Shown here one piece after another: positions 34,265 to 42,793 of a DNA stretch of 64,000 nt. The stretch is from NCBI RefSeq assembly GCF_900156805.1, contig NZ_FTOQ01000013.1, positions 42,500 through 106,499 on the forward strand, written 5' to 3'. The translations under genes and the position numbers were made by a program. This stretch comes from Roseivivax lentus (GTDB lineage: Bacteria; Pseudomonadota; Alphaproteobacteria; Rhodobacterales; Rhodobacteraceae). Below the pieces are notes generated by a model. It was not told where the DNA came from. It searched no databases and was given only the letters and a program-made list of their open reading frames with translations. Positions within the stretch are counted from its first letter, which is position 1; every line of letters begins with the position of its first letter.

Positions 34265-35256
34265 TGGCGGAGACCACGCTGACCGACACTCGCCCCGCGC
34301 GCCGTCCCATGGCCGGGCGGGTGCGCGCCGCGATGATCCTCTTCGCGATCTTCGCCGCGCTGCCGCCGGTGGCCGCGGCCATCGACGATCCGTTCCTCGT
34401 GCTCATCGGTACGCGAATCCTGGCCTATGCGATCGCCGCGCTCGCGCTCGACCTGATCCTGGGCTACGGCGCGATGGTGTCCTTTGGGCATGCGGCCTAT
34501 CTGGGCTTCGGCACCTATGCCGTTGCGGTCCTGTCGAGCTACGGCATCAACGACATCTTCCTGCAGGTGGCAGCGGCGATGATCGTCTCCGCGCTCTTTG
34601 CGCTCGTCACGGGCGCGATCTCGCTGCGCACGACGGGCGTCTATTTCATCATGATCACGCTCGCCTTCGGGCAGATGGCGTATTTCTTCTTCGTCTCGCT
34701 CTCGGCCTATGGGGGCGATGACGGCTACGGGCTGAGGCAGCGTTCCACCGTGCTGGGCAGCGACATGCTCGAGAACGACTTCACGCTCTATTACGCGACG
34801 CTCGTGGTGCTGATCGGGCTGTTCTGGCTTTGCCACCGCATCGTCGGGTCGCGCTTCGGGCGGGTGCTCACGGGCATCCGCGAAAACCGCGTGCGGATGG
34901 AGGCGATCGGCTATGCGCCCTTCCGCTACCAGCTGACGGCCTTCGTCATCTCGGGCTGTCTGACCTCGGTCGCGGGCGTGTTCCTTGCCAACCAGGCGGA
35001 GTTCGTGTCGCCCGCCTTCGTGTCCTGGCACCGCTCGGGCGAGCTTATCGTCATGGTCGTGCTCGGCGGCATCGGCACGCTGACCGGCGCCATCGGCGGC
35101 GCGGTCGCGGTGCTGCTGCTCGAAGAGGTGCTGGGTTCGCTGACCGAGCATTGGAAGCTGTGGTTCGGCCTCTTCCTCGTGCTCATGGTGCTCTATTCGC
35201 CGCACGGGATTACCGGCGTCTTCAAGAAGCTGGGCCTCGGGGGGACGAAGCAATGA
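34264..35256 (+). CDS. livM: Branched-chain/aromatic ABC importer permease, LivM-like
   Basis: This 330-residue permease has LDLILGYGAMVSFGHAAYLGFGTYAV near the N terminus and FGRVLTGIRENRVRMEAIGYAPFRYQLTAF in the coupling loop, the LivM signature. GGIGTLTGAIGGAVAVLLLEE follows. It pairs with LivH to form the pore. Start and stop overlap both neighbours, so the whole liv set is translationally coupled. Confidence 0.9.
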   Translation: MAETTLTDTRPARRPMAGRVRAAMILFAIFAALPPVAAAIDDPFLVLIGTRILAYAIAALALDLILGYGAMVSFGHAAYLGFGTYAVAVLSSYGINDIFLQVAAAMIVSALFALVTGAISLRTTGVYFIMITLAFGQMAYFFFVSLSAYGGDDGYGLRQRSTVLGSDMLENDFTLYYATLVVLIGLFWLCHRIVGSRFGRVLTGIRENRVRMEAIGYAPFRYQLTAFVISGCLTSVAGVFLANQAEFVSPAFVSWHRSGELIVMVVLGGIGTLTGAIGGAVAVLLLEEVLGSLTEHWKLWFGLFLVLMVLYSPHGITGVFKKLGLGGTKQ

Positions 35257-36005
35257 GCCGCCTCGAGATCCGTCACCTGCAGAAGGCGTTCGGTGCCCTG
35301 AAGGTCACCGACGACGTGTCGCTGATTGTGGAGCCCGGCGAGCTGCATGCCATCATCGGGCCGAACGGCGCGGGGAAAACCACCTTCATCGCGCAGCTTT
35401 CCGGGCAGTTGCCGTCGGATTCCGGGGATATCCTGCTCGACGGGCAAAGCCTGATGGCCCGCAGCATGGCCGAGCGCGTGCATCTGGGCCTCGCGCGGTC
35501 GTTCCAGATCACCTCCATCCTGCCGCGCTTCACGGTGCTGGAAAACGTGGCGCTGGCGGTGCAAGCGCGGATGGGCAGCAGTTTCCGGTTCTTCGCGCCG
35601 GTGGCCGAGGAGGCCGCGCTGAACGAGACCGCGATGACGGTGCTGGCCGAGGCGGGCCTCGAGGATCGGGCGGAGGTGATGGCCTCCGCACTCAGTCACG
35701 GCGAACACCGCCGGCTCGAGCTGGCCATCGCGCTGGCCACCGAGCCGCAGATTCTGCTGCTGGACGAGCCTCTCGCCGGTGTGGGGGGCGAGGATGCGGA
35801 GGCCTTCGTCGCGCGGCTGAAGCGGCTGAAGGGCAAGATCACCATGGTGCTGATCGAGCATGACATGGACGCGGTGTTCCAGCTCGCCGACCGGGTGTCG
35901 GTGCTGGTCTACGGCAAGATCATCGCGACGGGCACGCCCGACGCGGTCCGGCGCGACCCCAAGGTGCGCGAAGCCTATCTTGGCGAAGAAGAGGAGGCCG
36001 CCTGA
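35253..36005 (+). CDS. livG: ABC importer ATPase, LivG-like
   Basis: This 250-residue ATPase has Walker A GPNGAGKTTFI, RSFQITSILPRFTVLENVAL, signature LSHGEHRRLELA and Walker B ILLLDEPLAGVGGEDAEAF, ending in a VREAYLGEEEEAA tail of LivG type. The ATG at 35253 overlaps the permease stop (ATGA). Confidence 0.9.
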   Translation: MSRLEIRHLQKAFGALKVTDDVSLIVEPGELHAIIGPNGAGKTTFIAQLSGQLPSDSGDILLDGQSLMARSMAERVHLGLARSFQITSILPRFTVLENVALAVQARMGSSFRFFAPVAEEAALNETAMTVLAEAGLEDRAEVMASALSHGEHRRLELAIALATEPQILLLDEPLAGVGGEDAEAFVARLKRLKGKITMVLIEHDMDAVFQLADRVSVLVYGKIIATGTPDAVRRDPKVREAYLGEEEEAA

Positions 36006-36694
36006 TGCTGCGCGTCGAAGGCCTCGAGGCGGCGTACGGCGACAGCCGCATCCTCTTCGGCATCGACCTGCAGGTGGGCAAGGGCGAGGTCGTCACGCTG
36101 CTGGGCCGCAACGGCATGGGCAAGACCACTACCATCAAGTCGATCTTCGGCCTGCTGAAGCCGCGCGCCGGCACGGTTCAGGTGAACGGCGAGGACCTGA
36201 CCGGGGCGGAGCCGCACAAGATCGCCCATGCGGGCCTCGGCCTCGTGCCCGAGGGACGGCAGATTTTCCCGACCTTGAACGTACACGAGAACCTCGTCGC
36301 CACGGCGCGGCCCGGCGGCAAATGGACCGCCCCGCGCATCTACGAATTGTTCCCCCGCCTCGAGGAGCGGCGCCGCAACATGGGCAGTCAGCTGTCGGGC
36401 GGCGAACAGCAGATGCTGGCCATCGGCCGCGCGCTGATGACGAACCCGCGGCTGATCGTTCTCGACGAGGCGACCGAAGGGCTCGCGCCGCTCATCCGGG
36501 CCGATATCTGGGCGGTGCTCGCGAAACTGAAGGCGGAGGGCGAGGCCATCCTCGTGATCGACAAGAATGTCGACGCGCTGACCAAATTCGCCGATCGTCA
36601 CGTGGTGATCGAAAAGGGCCAGGTGGTCTGGACCGGCACCAATACCGAGATCCTCGCGACCCCCGAGGTCAAGGATCGCTTCCTGCACGTCTGA
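36005..36694 (+). CDS. livF: ABC importer ATPase, LivF-like
   Basis: This 229-residue ATPase has Walker A GRNGMGKTTTIKS, IFPTLNVHENLVATAR, signature LSGGEQQMLAIG and Walker B LIVLDEATEGLAPLI, the typical LivF pattern. It overlaps LivG by one base and is followed 18 bases later by the cupin gene, so the operon continues into catabolic genes. Confidence 0.9.
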   Translation: MLRVEGLEAAYGDSRILFGIDLQVGKGEVVTLLGRNGMGKTTTIKSIFGLLKPRAGTVQVNGEDLTGAEPHKIAHAGLGLVPEGRQIFPTLNVHENLVATARPGGKWTAPRIYELFPRLEERRRNMGSQLSGGEQQMLAIGRALMTNPRLIVLDEATEGLAPLIRADIWAVLAKLKAEGEAILVIDKNVDALTKFADRHVVIEKGQVVWTGTNTEILATPEVKDRFLHV

Positions 36695-36712
36695 TCCTGA
36701 GGAGGACACCCC

Positions 36713-37168
36713 ATGACCATGTTGCCCGGCGTCACCAAGGCCAATTCCGGCATCGACGACATCACCTGGAACATCCTCGGCCAGACCTACGTGCCGAAAC
36801 AGCATTGCGAAGCGTCGATGTCCTGGCATGCCTCCCTGCCCAAGGGGACCTTCGTGCCGCCGCATATCCATCCGACGCAGGACGAGTTCATCTATGTCCT
36901 CGAGGGCCGCTTCGATCTTCTGCTGAACGGGGTCGAGGCCTATGCCGAGCCGGGCGATCTGATCCGCCTGCCGCGCGGCATCCCGCACGGGATCTTCAAC
37001 AAGACCGACACGACGATCAAATGCTTGTTCTGGGTCGCGCCGACGCGGCGGCTCTACGATCTCTTCTGGGCGCTGCACAATCTCGGACCCGAGGCGAACC
37101 CCGCCGATGTCGTGGCCCTCTCGGCCCAGCACGAGGTCGATTTCCTGCCGCCTCCCGAGGAGGGCTGA
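36713..37168 (+). CDS. Cupin-domain protein
   Basis: This 151-residue protein has one cupin barrel with the metal motif PPHIHPTQDEFIYVLEGRFDL (two histidines and a glutamate) and GDLIRLPRGIPHGIFN (the last histidine). Such proteins are dioxygenases, isomerases or ligand binders. It follows GAGGA after livF and precedes the flavin monooxygenase by four bases, so it likely acts in the same aromatic pathway. The exact step is unknown. Confidence 0.82.
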   Translation: MTMLPGVTKANSGIDDITWNILGQTYVPKQHCEASMSWHASLPKGTFVPPHIHPTQDEFIYVLEGRFDLLLNGVEAYAEPGDLIRLPRGIPHGIFNKTDTTIKCLFWVAPTRRLYDLFWALHNLGPEANPADVVALSAQHEVDFLPPPEEG

Positions 37169-37172
37169 GCGC

Positions 37173-38408
37173 ATGCGCGTCCTGATCGCGGGGGCCGGGA
37201 TCGGCGGGCTGACCACGGCGCTGATGCTGCATGCACGCGGCATTCCGGTCACGCTGTACGAGGCCGCGCGCGAGGTAAGGGAAGTGGGTGTCGGGATCAA
37301 CGTGCTGCCCCACGCGATCAAGGAGCTGGACGCGCTGGGGCTGTTGCCCGCGCTCGACAAGGTGGGCATCCGCACCCGCAAGCTGACCTATCTCACCCGG
37401 CAGGGGCAGGAGGTCTGGTCCGAGCTGCGCGGCATGCATGCGGGCCACGACGTGCCGCAATTCTCGATCCATCGCGGGCGGTTGCAGAAGGCCATCTTCG
37501 ACGCGGTGATCGAGCGGCTTGGCCCGGAGGCGGTGCGCACCGGCCGCAAGCTCGCGGGCTTCGTGCAGGACGAATCCGGCGTGACCGCGCATTTCACCGA
37601 CAATGTCGAAGGAGGGGCGGGGCAGACGGATCGCGGCGAGATCCTGATCTGCGCCGATGGCATTCATTCGGCAGGGCGCCGGGTCTTCTATCCCAACGAA
37701 GGTCCGCCGTCCTGGCAGGGCGTGGTGATGTGGCGCGGGGCCGCCGAGTGGCCGGTCTGGGGCGATGGCGAGAGCATGGCCATCGGTGGCGGTCTCGGCG
37801 GCAAGTTCGTGCTCTATCCCATCGCGCCCGCCGAGAAGGGCCGGCAGTTGACGAACTGGGTCGTGAACGTGCGGATCAAGGACCCTGCCGTGTCGCCCCC
37901 GCCGCCCGACAACTGGTCCCGGCAGGTGCCGCTGGCGCAGGTTCTGCCGCATGGGCTGCGCTTCAACGTGCCCGGCATGGATATCGGCGGGCTGATCCGC
38001 GCGACGCCCGCGATCTACGAATACCCCATGGCCGACCGCGACCCGCTGCCGCGCTGGACCTTCGGGCGCGTCACGCTTCTGGGCGATGCGGCGCATCCGA
38101 TGTATCCCGTCGGATCGAACGGCGCGAGCCAGGCGATCCTCGATGCGCGCTGCCTCGCGGACGCGCTGGCCCGGTCCGAACATCCGCGCGCCGCCCTTTG
38201 GGTCTACGAGAAGGAGCGGCTGCCGAAGACGGCGGAGGTCGTGCGCACCAATCGCGTCGGCGGTCCGGAACGGGTGATCGACGAGGTGGAGAAGCGCGCG
38301 CCCGCGGGCTTCCGCGATATCGACCACGTGATCGATTACGAGACCCGCAAGGCCATCGTGGGCGGCTACGCGGCGATGGCCGGATATTCGGCAGTCAAGC
38401 GCGGCTGA
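37173..38408 (+). CDS. FAD-dependent aromatic monooxygenase
   Basis: This 411-residue flavoprotein belongs to the class A hydroxylases: Rossmann motif VLIAGAGIGGLTTALMLHARG, GVGINVLPHAIKELDALGL, the DG motif region ICADGIHSAGRR and the GD motif RVTLLGDAAHPMYPVGSNGASQ. These enzymes hydroxylate aromatic rings with NAD(P)H and oxygen. It is the last gene of the plus-strand operon and, by its neighbours, could hydroxylate an anthranilate- or kynurenine-like ring. The start is the ATG at 37173. Confidence 0.87.
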   Translation: MRVLIAGAGIGGLTTALMLHARGIPVTLYEAAREVREVGVGINVLPHAIKELDALGLLPALDKVGIRTRKLTYLTRQGQEVWSELRGMHAGHDVPQFSIHRGRLQKAIFDAVIERLGPEAVRTGRKLAGFVQDESGVTAHFTDNVEGGAGQTDRGEILICADGIHSAGRRVFYPNEGPPSWQGVVMWRGAAEWPVWGDGESMAIGGGLGGKFVLYPIAPAEKGRQLTNWVVNVRIKDPAVSPPPPDNWSRQVPLAQVLPHGLRFNVPGMDIGGLIRATPAIYEYPMADRDPLPRWTFGRVTLLGDAAHPMYPVGSNGASQAILDARCLADALARSEHPRAALWVYEKERLPKTAEVVRTNRVGGPERVIDEVEKRAPAGFRDIDHVIDYETRKAIVGGYAAMAGYSAVKRG

Positions 38409-39069
38409 GATCGGCGGTAAGAAAGATGGCCACGGTCGCGGCGGGGTGATCCGACCTTGCCGCCGCAAAAGCCGACCAAAGTTGCCCTGCATGTATTAAT
38501 GGGCAGCTCACAATTGTCTCTTCGGCGCTGTATCGGAAGGTTCGCCTCGACCAAATTAAGGAGGGCGTAAGCAAGAGGGCGATTGCATGAAATGTTGCGA
38601 TCTCGCGCGACAGTTTAGACAAAGTGATCCTTTTTTCGATTCCGCCCGGTTATCGCGGTCAGCACCGATCCCGCGCCTGAAGTTGGACGGGTTCACTGGG
38701 AATAATGATCAGTGGCTTACCTAGGGTCGGGGCCGGTCTTGAAAGCAGCGCCGCACGCCCAAGTGTCTCATCGAACGGGTCCGTGACGCGCATCAATTTG
38801 CGGGTGGTTACACAATCACCAACGGCTAGGCTGCGGAACATGGCGACGACACAGGGAGATGTACGGTCTGAGTAATGTGTAACGGTGCGGTGTTAGAGCC
38901 CGGAGCCTCGGGGAGTCCAAGGCTTTATCAGGTGTCTACCGCGGGCGGCTTGATGCTTGGATCGTCGGCTACGCGGGCGACGGTTTCAAGGCTCGTTTGT
39001 CGCCGTGCCCTGCTGCCGGTTTCGTGGACACGAAGATTAGATCATTACCGTGTAACTGGAGAGTTGGAT
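38409..39069. other. Long non-coding spacer after the catabolic operons
   Basis: No convincing gene is seen in these 661 bases. Short frames exist on both strands (for example 38659-38841 on the minus strand), but none resembles a known family or has a good ribosome site. The spacer marks the boundary between the compact metabolic operons to the left and the IS-rich polysaccharide region to the right. Confidence 0.5.
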
Positions 39070-39249
39070 ATGACGAGACGAAAACTCAGCCGCAAGTTCA
39101 AGATCTAGGCGGTGAAGCTGATGACCGAGCAGACCGCGCGCAAGATCTACCGCAGCGGCGATGCCGCCCGCGCCAATGTGTTCGACCACATCGAGCGCTG
39201 ATACGATCCTAAGCGACGCCATTCCAAGCTGAGCTACCTAAGCCGCCGT
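39070..39249 (+). pseudogene. IS3-family transposase relic, OrfA start joined to OrfB end
   Basis: One frame from the ATG at 39070 reads MTRRKLSRKFKI, TAG, AVKLMTEQ, which is the start of an IS3-type OrfA with a nonsense codon where glutamate is expected. It passes directly into TARKIYRSGDAARANVFDHIER, TGA, YDPKRRHSKLSYLSRR, the C-terminal end of an IS3 OrfB. An internal deletion of about 1 kb and two stop codons would explain it. Terminal inverted repeats were not identified. Confidence 0.75.
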
Positions 39250-39366
39250 ATTGTTCGAGGACCGAGGTATGCGAACCAAAACTGCTTTCCATGAAATCGG
39301 CAGCAGGCCAGAGGCTTGGATCAGAAAAGGGATCAGCTCCCATATTGAAACCCGTCGAAATGCCTT

Positions 39367-40659
39367 TCATGCCTCGCGAAAAGCACGGGTCATGTAATCT
39401 GTGAGCGGCTTGAGCAGGTAGGAGAGCGGTGTGCGCGCGCCAGTGCGCAGGAACGCCTCCGCGGGCATACCGGGCACGAGCGTGGTGCCCTCCGGCAGAT
39501 CGCCAGCGTCAAAGGCAATCTCGGCACGGTAATAGGACAAACCAGCATCGCGATCAGTCAGCGCATCGGCCGAGACCCAGAGCACCTCACCGTCGATATT
39601 AGGGGTGAGACGCTGGTCGAGAGCCGACAGTCGCAATGTCACCGGTTGTCCCGGCCAAACACGATCAATGTCGGACGGCGCAATCCGGGCCATGACACGG
39701 AACTTTTCCCCACGCGGCACCAGCGTCATCATTGGGTCTCGCGGACCAATCACGGCGCGCTCGGCAGTCACACGCAGATCGTGCACAGTGCCGGAAATCG
39801 GCGCTACGATCTCGAGCCTGCGGCGGTCCTCGGCGAGAGCGGCGCGCTGCGCCTCCAGCAGGCGGGTCTGCGCGCGGGTCTCGCGCAGCTCTGCAATGAT
39901 CTCGGCGAGGCGTTCGCCTTTTACTCGCGCTGCCTCGGCGGAGATTTCGTCAATCTGGGTGGCTGTGGAACTCGCGCGGGCTTCAAGTGCCTCAAGCTGG
40001 GCATCGAGTTGAGCCTCGGTTCGACGGAGGCCCCTTACGCGGCTCATTTGCACGAGGCCTTGATCGAGCAGGCTTTGCTGGTCAATAAGCTCCTCGTCAA
40101 CGATTTCGCTTTCGATGAGCAGACCGCGACGCTCGGTTTCGATCGCTCGCAGATCGTCTGCAAGCCTGGATCGAACTAACTCGCGCTGCTCCTCGGCGCG
40201 TACCAATGCTGCAGCGCGGGCGGCGAACAGGCGTTTCTGACCCGCCATCAGTTCAGCCACGTCGGGGTCCGCATCGCCGCGCGCTGTAAGCGCGTCATCA
40301 AAGACAAGGTCATCCGCCCCATCCCGCTCGGCTTCGAGCCGCGCGCGCCGGGCGAGATACTCGAAATACTGGCTATCCGCCTCGGCGATCTCGGCATCGA
40401 TGCGGGTCGAGTCGAAGCGCAGTATGGTCTGCCCTGCCTCTACGCTGTCACCCTCGCGCACCGGCACCGCTGACACGACCCCACCCTCAGGATGCTGGAC
40501 GATGATTTCATCGGCATCGACCTCGATCACGGCGGAGGCGATAACAGCGCCTTCGATCTGCGCATATGCCGCCCAGCCGCCGATGCCCGCGCCCAGGAGC
40601 AAGACGGCAGACAGGCCCGCCAAAATAACCGGGCGGAGGGAATAGGACGGCGTGGTCAT
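39367..40659 (-). CDS. Type I secretion membrane fusion protein, HlyD/PrsE family
   Basis: This 430-residue adaptor has one N-terminal transmembrane helix (PVILAGLSAVLLLGAGIGGWAAYAQ), a biotinyl-lipoyl-like half-motif (IIVQHPEGGVVSAVPVREGDSVEAGQTILRFDS), a long coiled-coil hairpin and the second half-motif (IVAPISGTVHDLRV), ending in FLRTGARTPLSYLLKPLTDYMTRAFREA. It links the ABC exporter to an outer-membrane TolC channel, which is not encoded here. The ATG at 40659 overlaps the exporter gene stop by four bases. Confidence 0.92.
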   Translation of the reverse strand: MTTPSYSLRPVILAGLSAVLLLGAGIGGWAAYAQIEGAVIASAVIEVDADEIIVQHPEGGVVSAVPVREGDSVEAGQTILRFDSTRIDAEIAEADSQYFEYLARRARLEAERDGADDLVFDDALTARGDADPDVAELMAGQKRLFAARAAALVRAEEQRELVRSRLADDLRAIETERRGLLIESEIVDEELIDQQSLLDQGLVQMSRVRGLRRTEAQLDAQLEALEARASSTATQIDEISAEAARVKGERLAEIIAELRETRAQTRLLEAQRAALAEDRRRLEIVAPISGTVHDLRVTAERAVIGPRDPMMTLVPRGEKFRVMARIAPSDIDRVWPGQPVTLRLSALDQRLTPNIDGEVLWVSADALTDRDAGLSYYRAEIAFDAGDLPEGTTLVPGMPAEAFLRTGARTPLSYLLKPLTDYMTRAFREA

Positions 40660-42380
40660 TTTTTTGCTCCCCCGCCGGTCGCGGTCACGGCCTTCAGGTC
40701 GGCATGGTTGGCAACCCTTGCGCGCAGCACCTCTTCCCGCGGCCCGAAGGCCTCGCGCTGGCCATTCTTGAGCATCAGCAATAGGTCGCACTCGGAGATG
40801 GCGGAGGGGCGATGCGCCATGATGATCGCTGCTCCGTCACGCGCCTTGATCGACCGGATGGCAGCGTTGAGCGCCTGTCCGCCCGGATGATCGAGATGGG
40901 CGTCGGGCTCGTCCAGGATAAGTAGAACCGGATCGCCGTATAGCGCACGTGCCAGGCCGACCCGCTGCACTTGCCCGCCCGAAAGCGGCGCGCCCGGGGC
41001 GGTGATCGGCGTCTCGTAGCCCTGAGGTAGTTGCAAGATCATGTCATGTACGCCCGCAGCCTTCGCTGCTTTCAAGACCGCTTCGGGGTCTGGGTTTGCG
41101 TCCATTCTGGCGATGTTATCAGCGACGGTCCCGTCGAAGAGCGCAACACGCTGCGGCAGGTAACCGATAAGACGCCCCAATCTTTCGTCTTCGTAGCGGT
41201 CAAGACGAGCTCCACCGAGCCGGATATCGCCAAGCCGCGTGGGCCAGAGACCGACAAGCGCCCGGGCGAGCGTGGTTTTGCCTGCACCTGAAGGCCCGAT
41301 CACGCCTAGCGCTTGGCCGGGAGCCACCTCGAAGCTGACACCGCGCAAGGTCGGTTCCGGCTGGCCCGGCGGCAGGACGGTGACATTCTGTGCCTCGAGC
41401 TTGGCCTTTGGGTGAGGCAGTGCAAGAAGCTCCGGAGTGGGTGGACGGTTCGAAATGGCCTCTCGCAGCGATTTCCAAGCGGCAAGTGCGCTCGATAACA
41501 GCCGCCATTGCCCGATGACCGTCTCGATGGGAGCGAGCGCCCTGCCCATCAGGATCGAGGCTGCGATCATTGCGCCGGGACTCAACTCACCCTGGATCGC
41601 AAGATAAGCCCCAAGGCCGAGCATGGCCGATTGCAGAAATAGCCGCATCGCTCGCGCAGTCGCGGTGAAGCCGCCGACCCTATCAGTCAGTGCGACGTGA
41701 CCTTCCAACCCGGTATCGCGGACCTGTCGCCAGCGCTCGGCAAGCGAGCCGCGCATACCGAGAGCGAAGATCGTCTCACGCTCGGACTTGGCCTGTATCT
41801 CCATGCGCTGGCTGCGCTGAGAATTGACAGCCACTGCCTGTTCGCGAGACCGCGTCAACCAACGTTGCGACAGTGCGATGAGCACCAGCAATGTCCCTCC
41901 GACGGTGGCAAGGATACCGAGCCATGGATGAAAAAGGGCGATCACGAACAGAAACAGGGGCGTCCAGGGAATGTCGAAGATCGCTGCCGCCGCGGTCGAG
42001 GACAGCCCTCGGGTCATCGAGGACAGCGCCTCAGGCCCCGGTGTCTGGCCCTTCCCCTGCGGACCGTCGGGGTCAAGCGCCACGCGAAAAGCTAGAGGAT
42101 CGAGCCGCGTCTGCATCTGTCCCGCGATCCGGCCGAGTGCGCGGGAGCGAAAAGCATCCAGAAGGCCCATCGCTGCATAAAGGAAAATTGCCAGGAGCGA
42201 CATCGCCACCAGCGTCTCCACCGAACCGGATCCCAGCACACGATCATAGATCTGCAACATGTAGAGCGGGCCGGTGAACATCAGGATGTTGATCACCGAT
42301 GAGAATAGCGCAACGGCCAGAAGGCCGCGCCTCACTGCGCGATTTGCGGCTTGAAGAGTTTGTATCTCTTGCGAAATCAA
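40656..42380 (-). CDS. Type I secretion ABC exporter, PrtD/PrsD family
   Basis: This 574-residue half-transporter has six membrane helices in the first 300 residues (SSVINILMFTGPLYMLQIYDRVLGS is the family start) and an ATPase domain with Walker A GVIGPSGAGKTTLARAL, QRVALFDGTVADNI, signature LSGGQVQRVGLARALYG, Walker B LLILDEPDAHLD and H-loop IMAHRPSA. There is no N-terminal peptidase-like domain, as usual for PrtD types that export proteins with C-terminal signals. The beta-helix gene upstream on the same strand is its likely cargo. Confidence 0.93.
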   Translation of the reverse strand: MISQEIQTLQAANRAVRRGLLAVALFSSVINILMFTGPLYMLQIYDRVLGSGSVETLVAMSLLAIFLYAAMGLLDAFRSRALGRIAGQMQTRLDPLAFRVALDPDGPQGKGQTPGPEALSSMTRGLSSTAAAAIFDIPWTPLFLFVIALFHPWLGILATVGGTLLVLIALSQRWLTRSREQAVAVNSQRSQRMEIQAKSERETIFALGMRGSLAERWRQVRDTGLEGHVALTDRVGGFTATARAMRLFLQSAMLGLGAYLAIQGELSPGAMIAASILMGRALAPIETVIGQWRLLSSALAAWKSLREAISNRPPTPELLALPHPKAKLEAQNVTVLPPGQPEPTLRGVSFEVAPGQALGVIGPSGAGKTTLARALVGLWPTRLGDIRLGGARLDRYEDERLGRLIGYLPQRVALFDGTVADNIARMDANPDPEAVLKAAKAAGVHDMILQLPQGYETPITAPGAPLSGGQVQRVGLARALYGDPVLLILDEPDAHLDHPGGQALNAAIRSIKARDGAAIIMAHRPSAISECDLLLMLKNGQREAFGPREEVLRARVANHADLKAVTATGGGAKK

Positions 42381-42720
42381 GATCGAGGTTCCTAAACTTT
42401 ATATGGCTAGTTTGTTCCGATGACCCGGTCATTTCCTGTGGGAAACAGACCACTTAGATCAACTAGACAATTGCGCAGCGACGCAGGGTCAAGGTCATGT
42501 TGACGCAGCTAAGAAAGCTCTAAATTCCCGTCATCGGCCACGCATTACGTACTCTCCCAGAACTCTCAAGCAGCGCTCCTCTACCTGCTGCCGCACCAAG
42601 GTCGAGGCATGCGGAATTTCTCTACTATGTCGAATCTAGCCACGGTAGAACTCTCGAAATGCACGTGCCTTCCGGCAGTGAAGAGTCTGCCACAAAAGAC
42701 TTCTGACGGGAAGCGATTGC

Positions 42721-42769
42721 GGAAAGGCTTCTCTGCGCTCCGCTTGCCATTGCGCAGAAAAGCCTTTCC
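42721..42769 (-). terminator. 18-bp-stem hairpin between the beta-helix gene and the exporter gene
   Basis: The arms at 42721-42738 and 42752-42769 are reverse complements over 18 bases with one mismatch and a 13-base loop. The hairpin lies 25 bases past the stop of the beta-helix gene on its strand. No T run follows, so it may be a weak terminator or an mRNA 3'-end stabiliser that sets cargo expression apart from exporter expression. The rest of the 42381-42793 gap shows no gene. Confidence 0.6.
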
Positions 42770-42793
42770 AAGAGATTCCTCTCCACCAACATG

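Noticed and set aside
38659..38841. Short minus-strand frame of 60 codons in the spacer
   Set aside because: No ribosome site, no family resemblance and no partner genes; treated as chance.
39367..42380. Type I secretion pair as a toxin (RTX haemolysin) exporter
   Set aside because: The exporter is of PrtD/PrsD type and no RTX nonapeptide protein is encoded in the window.
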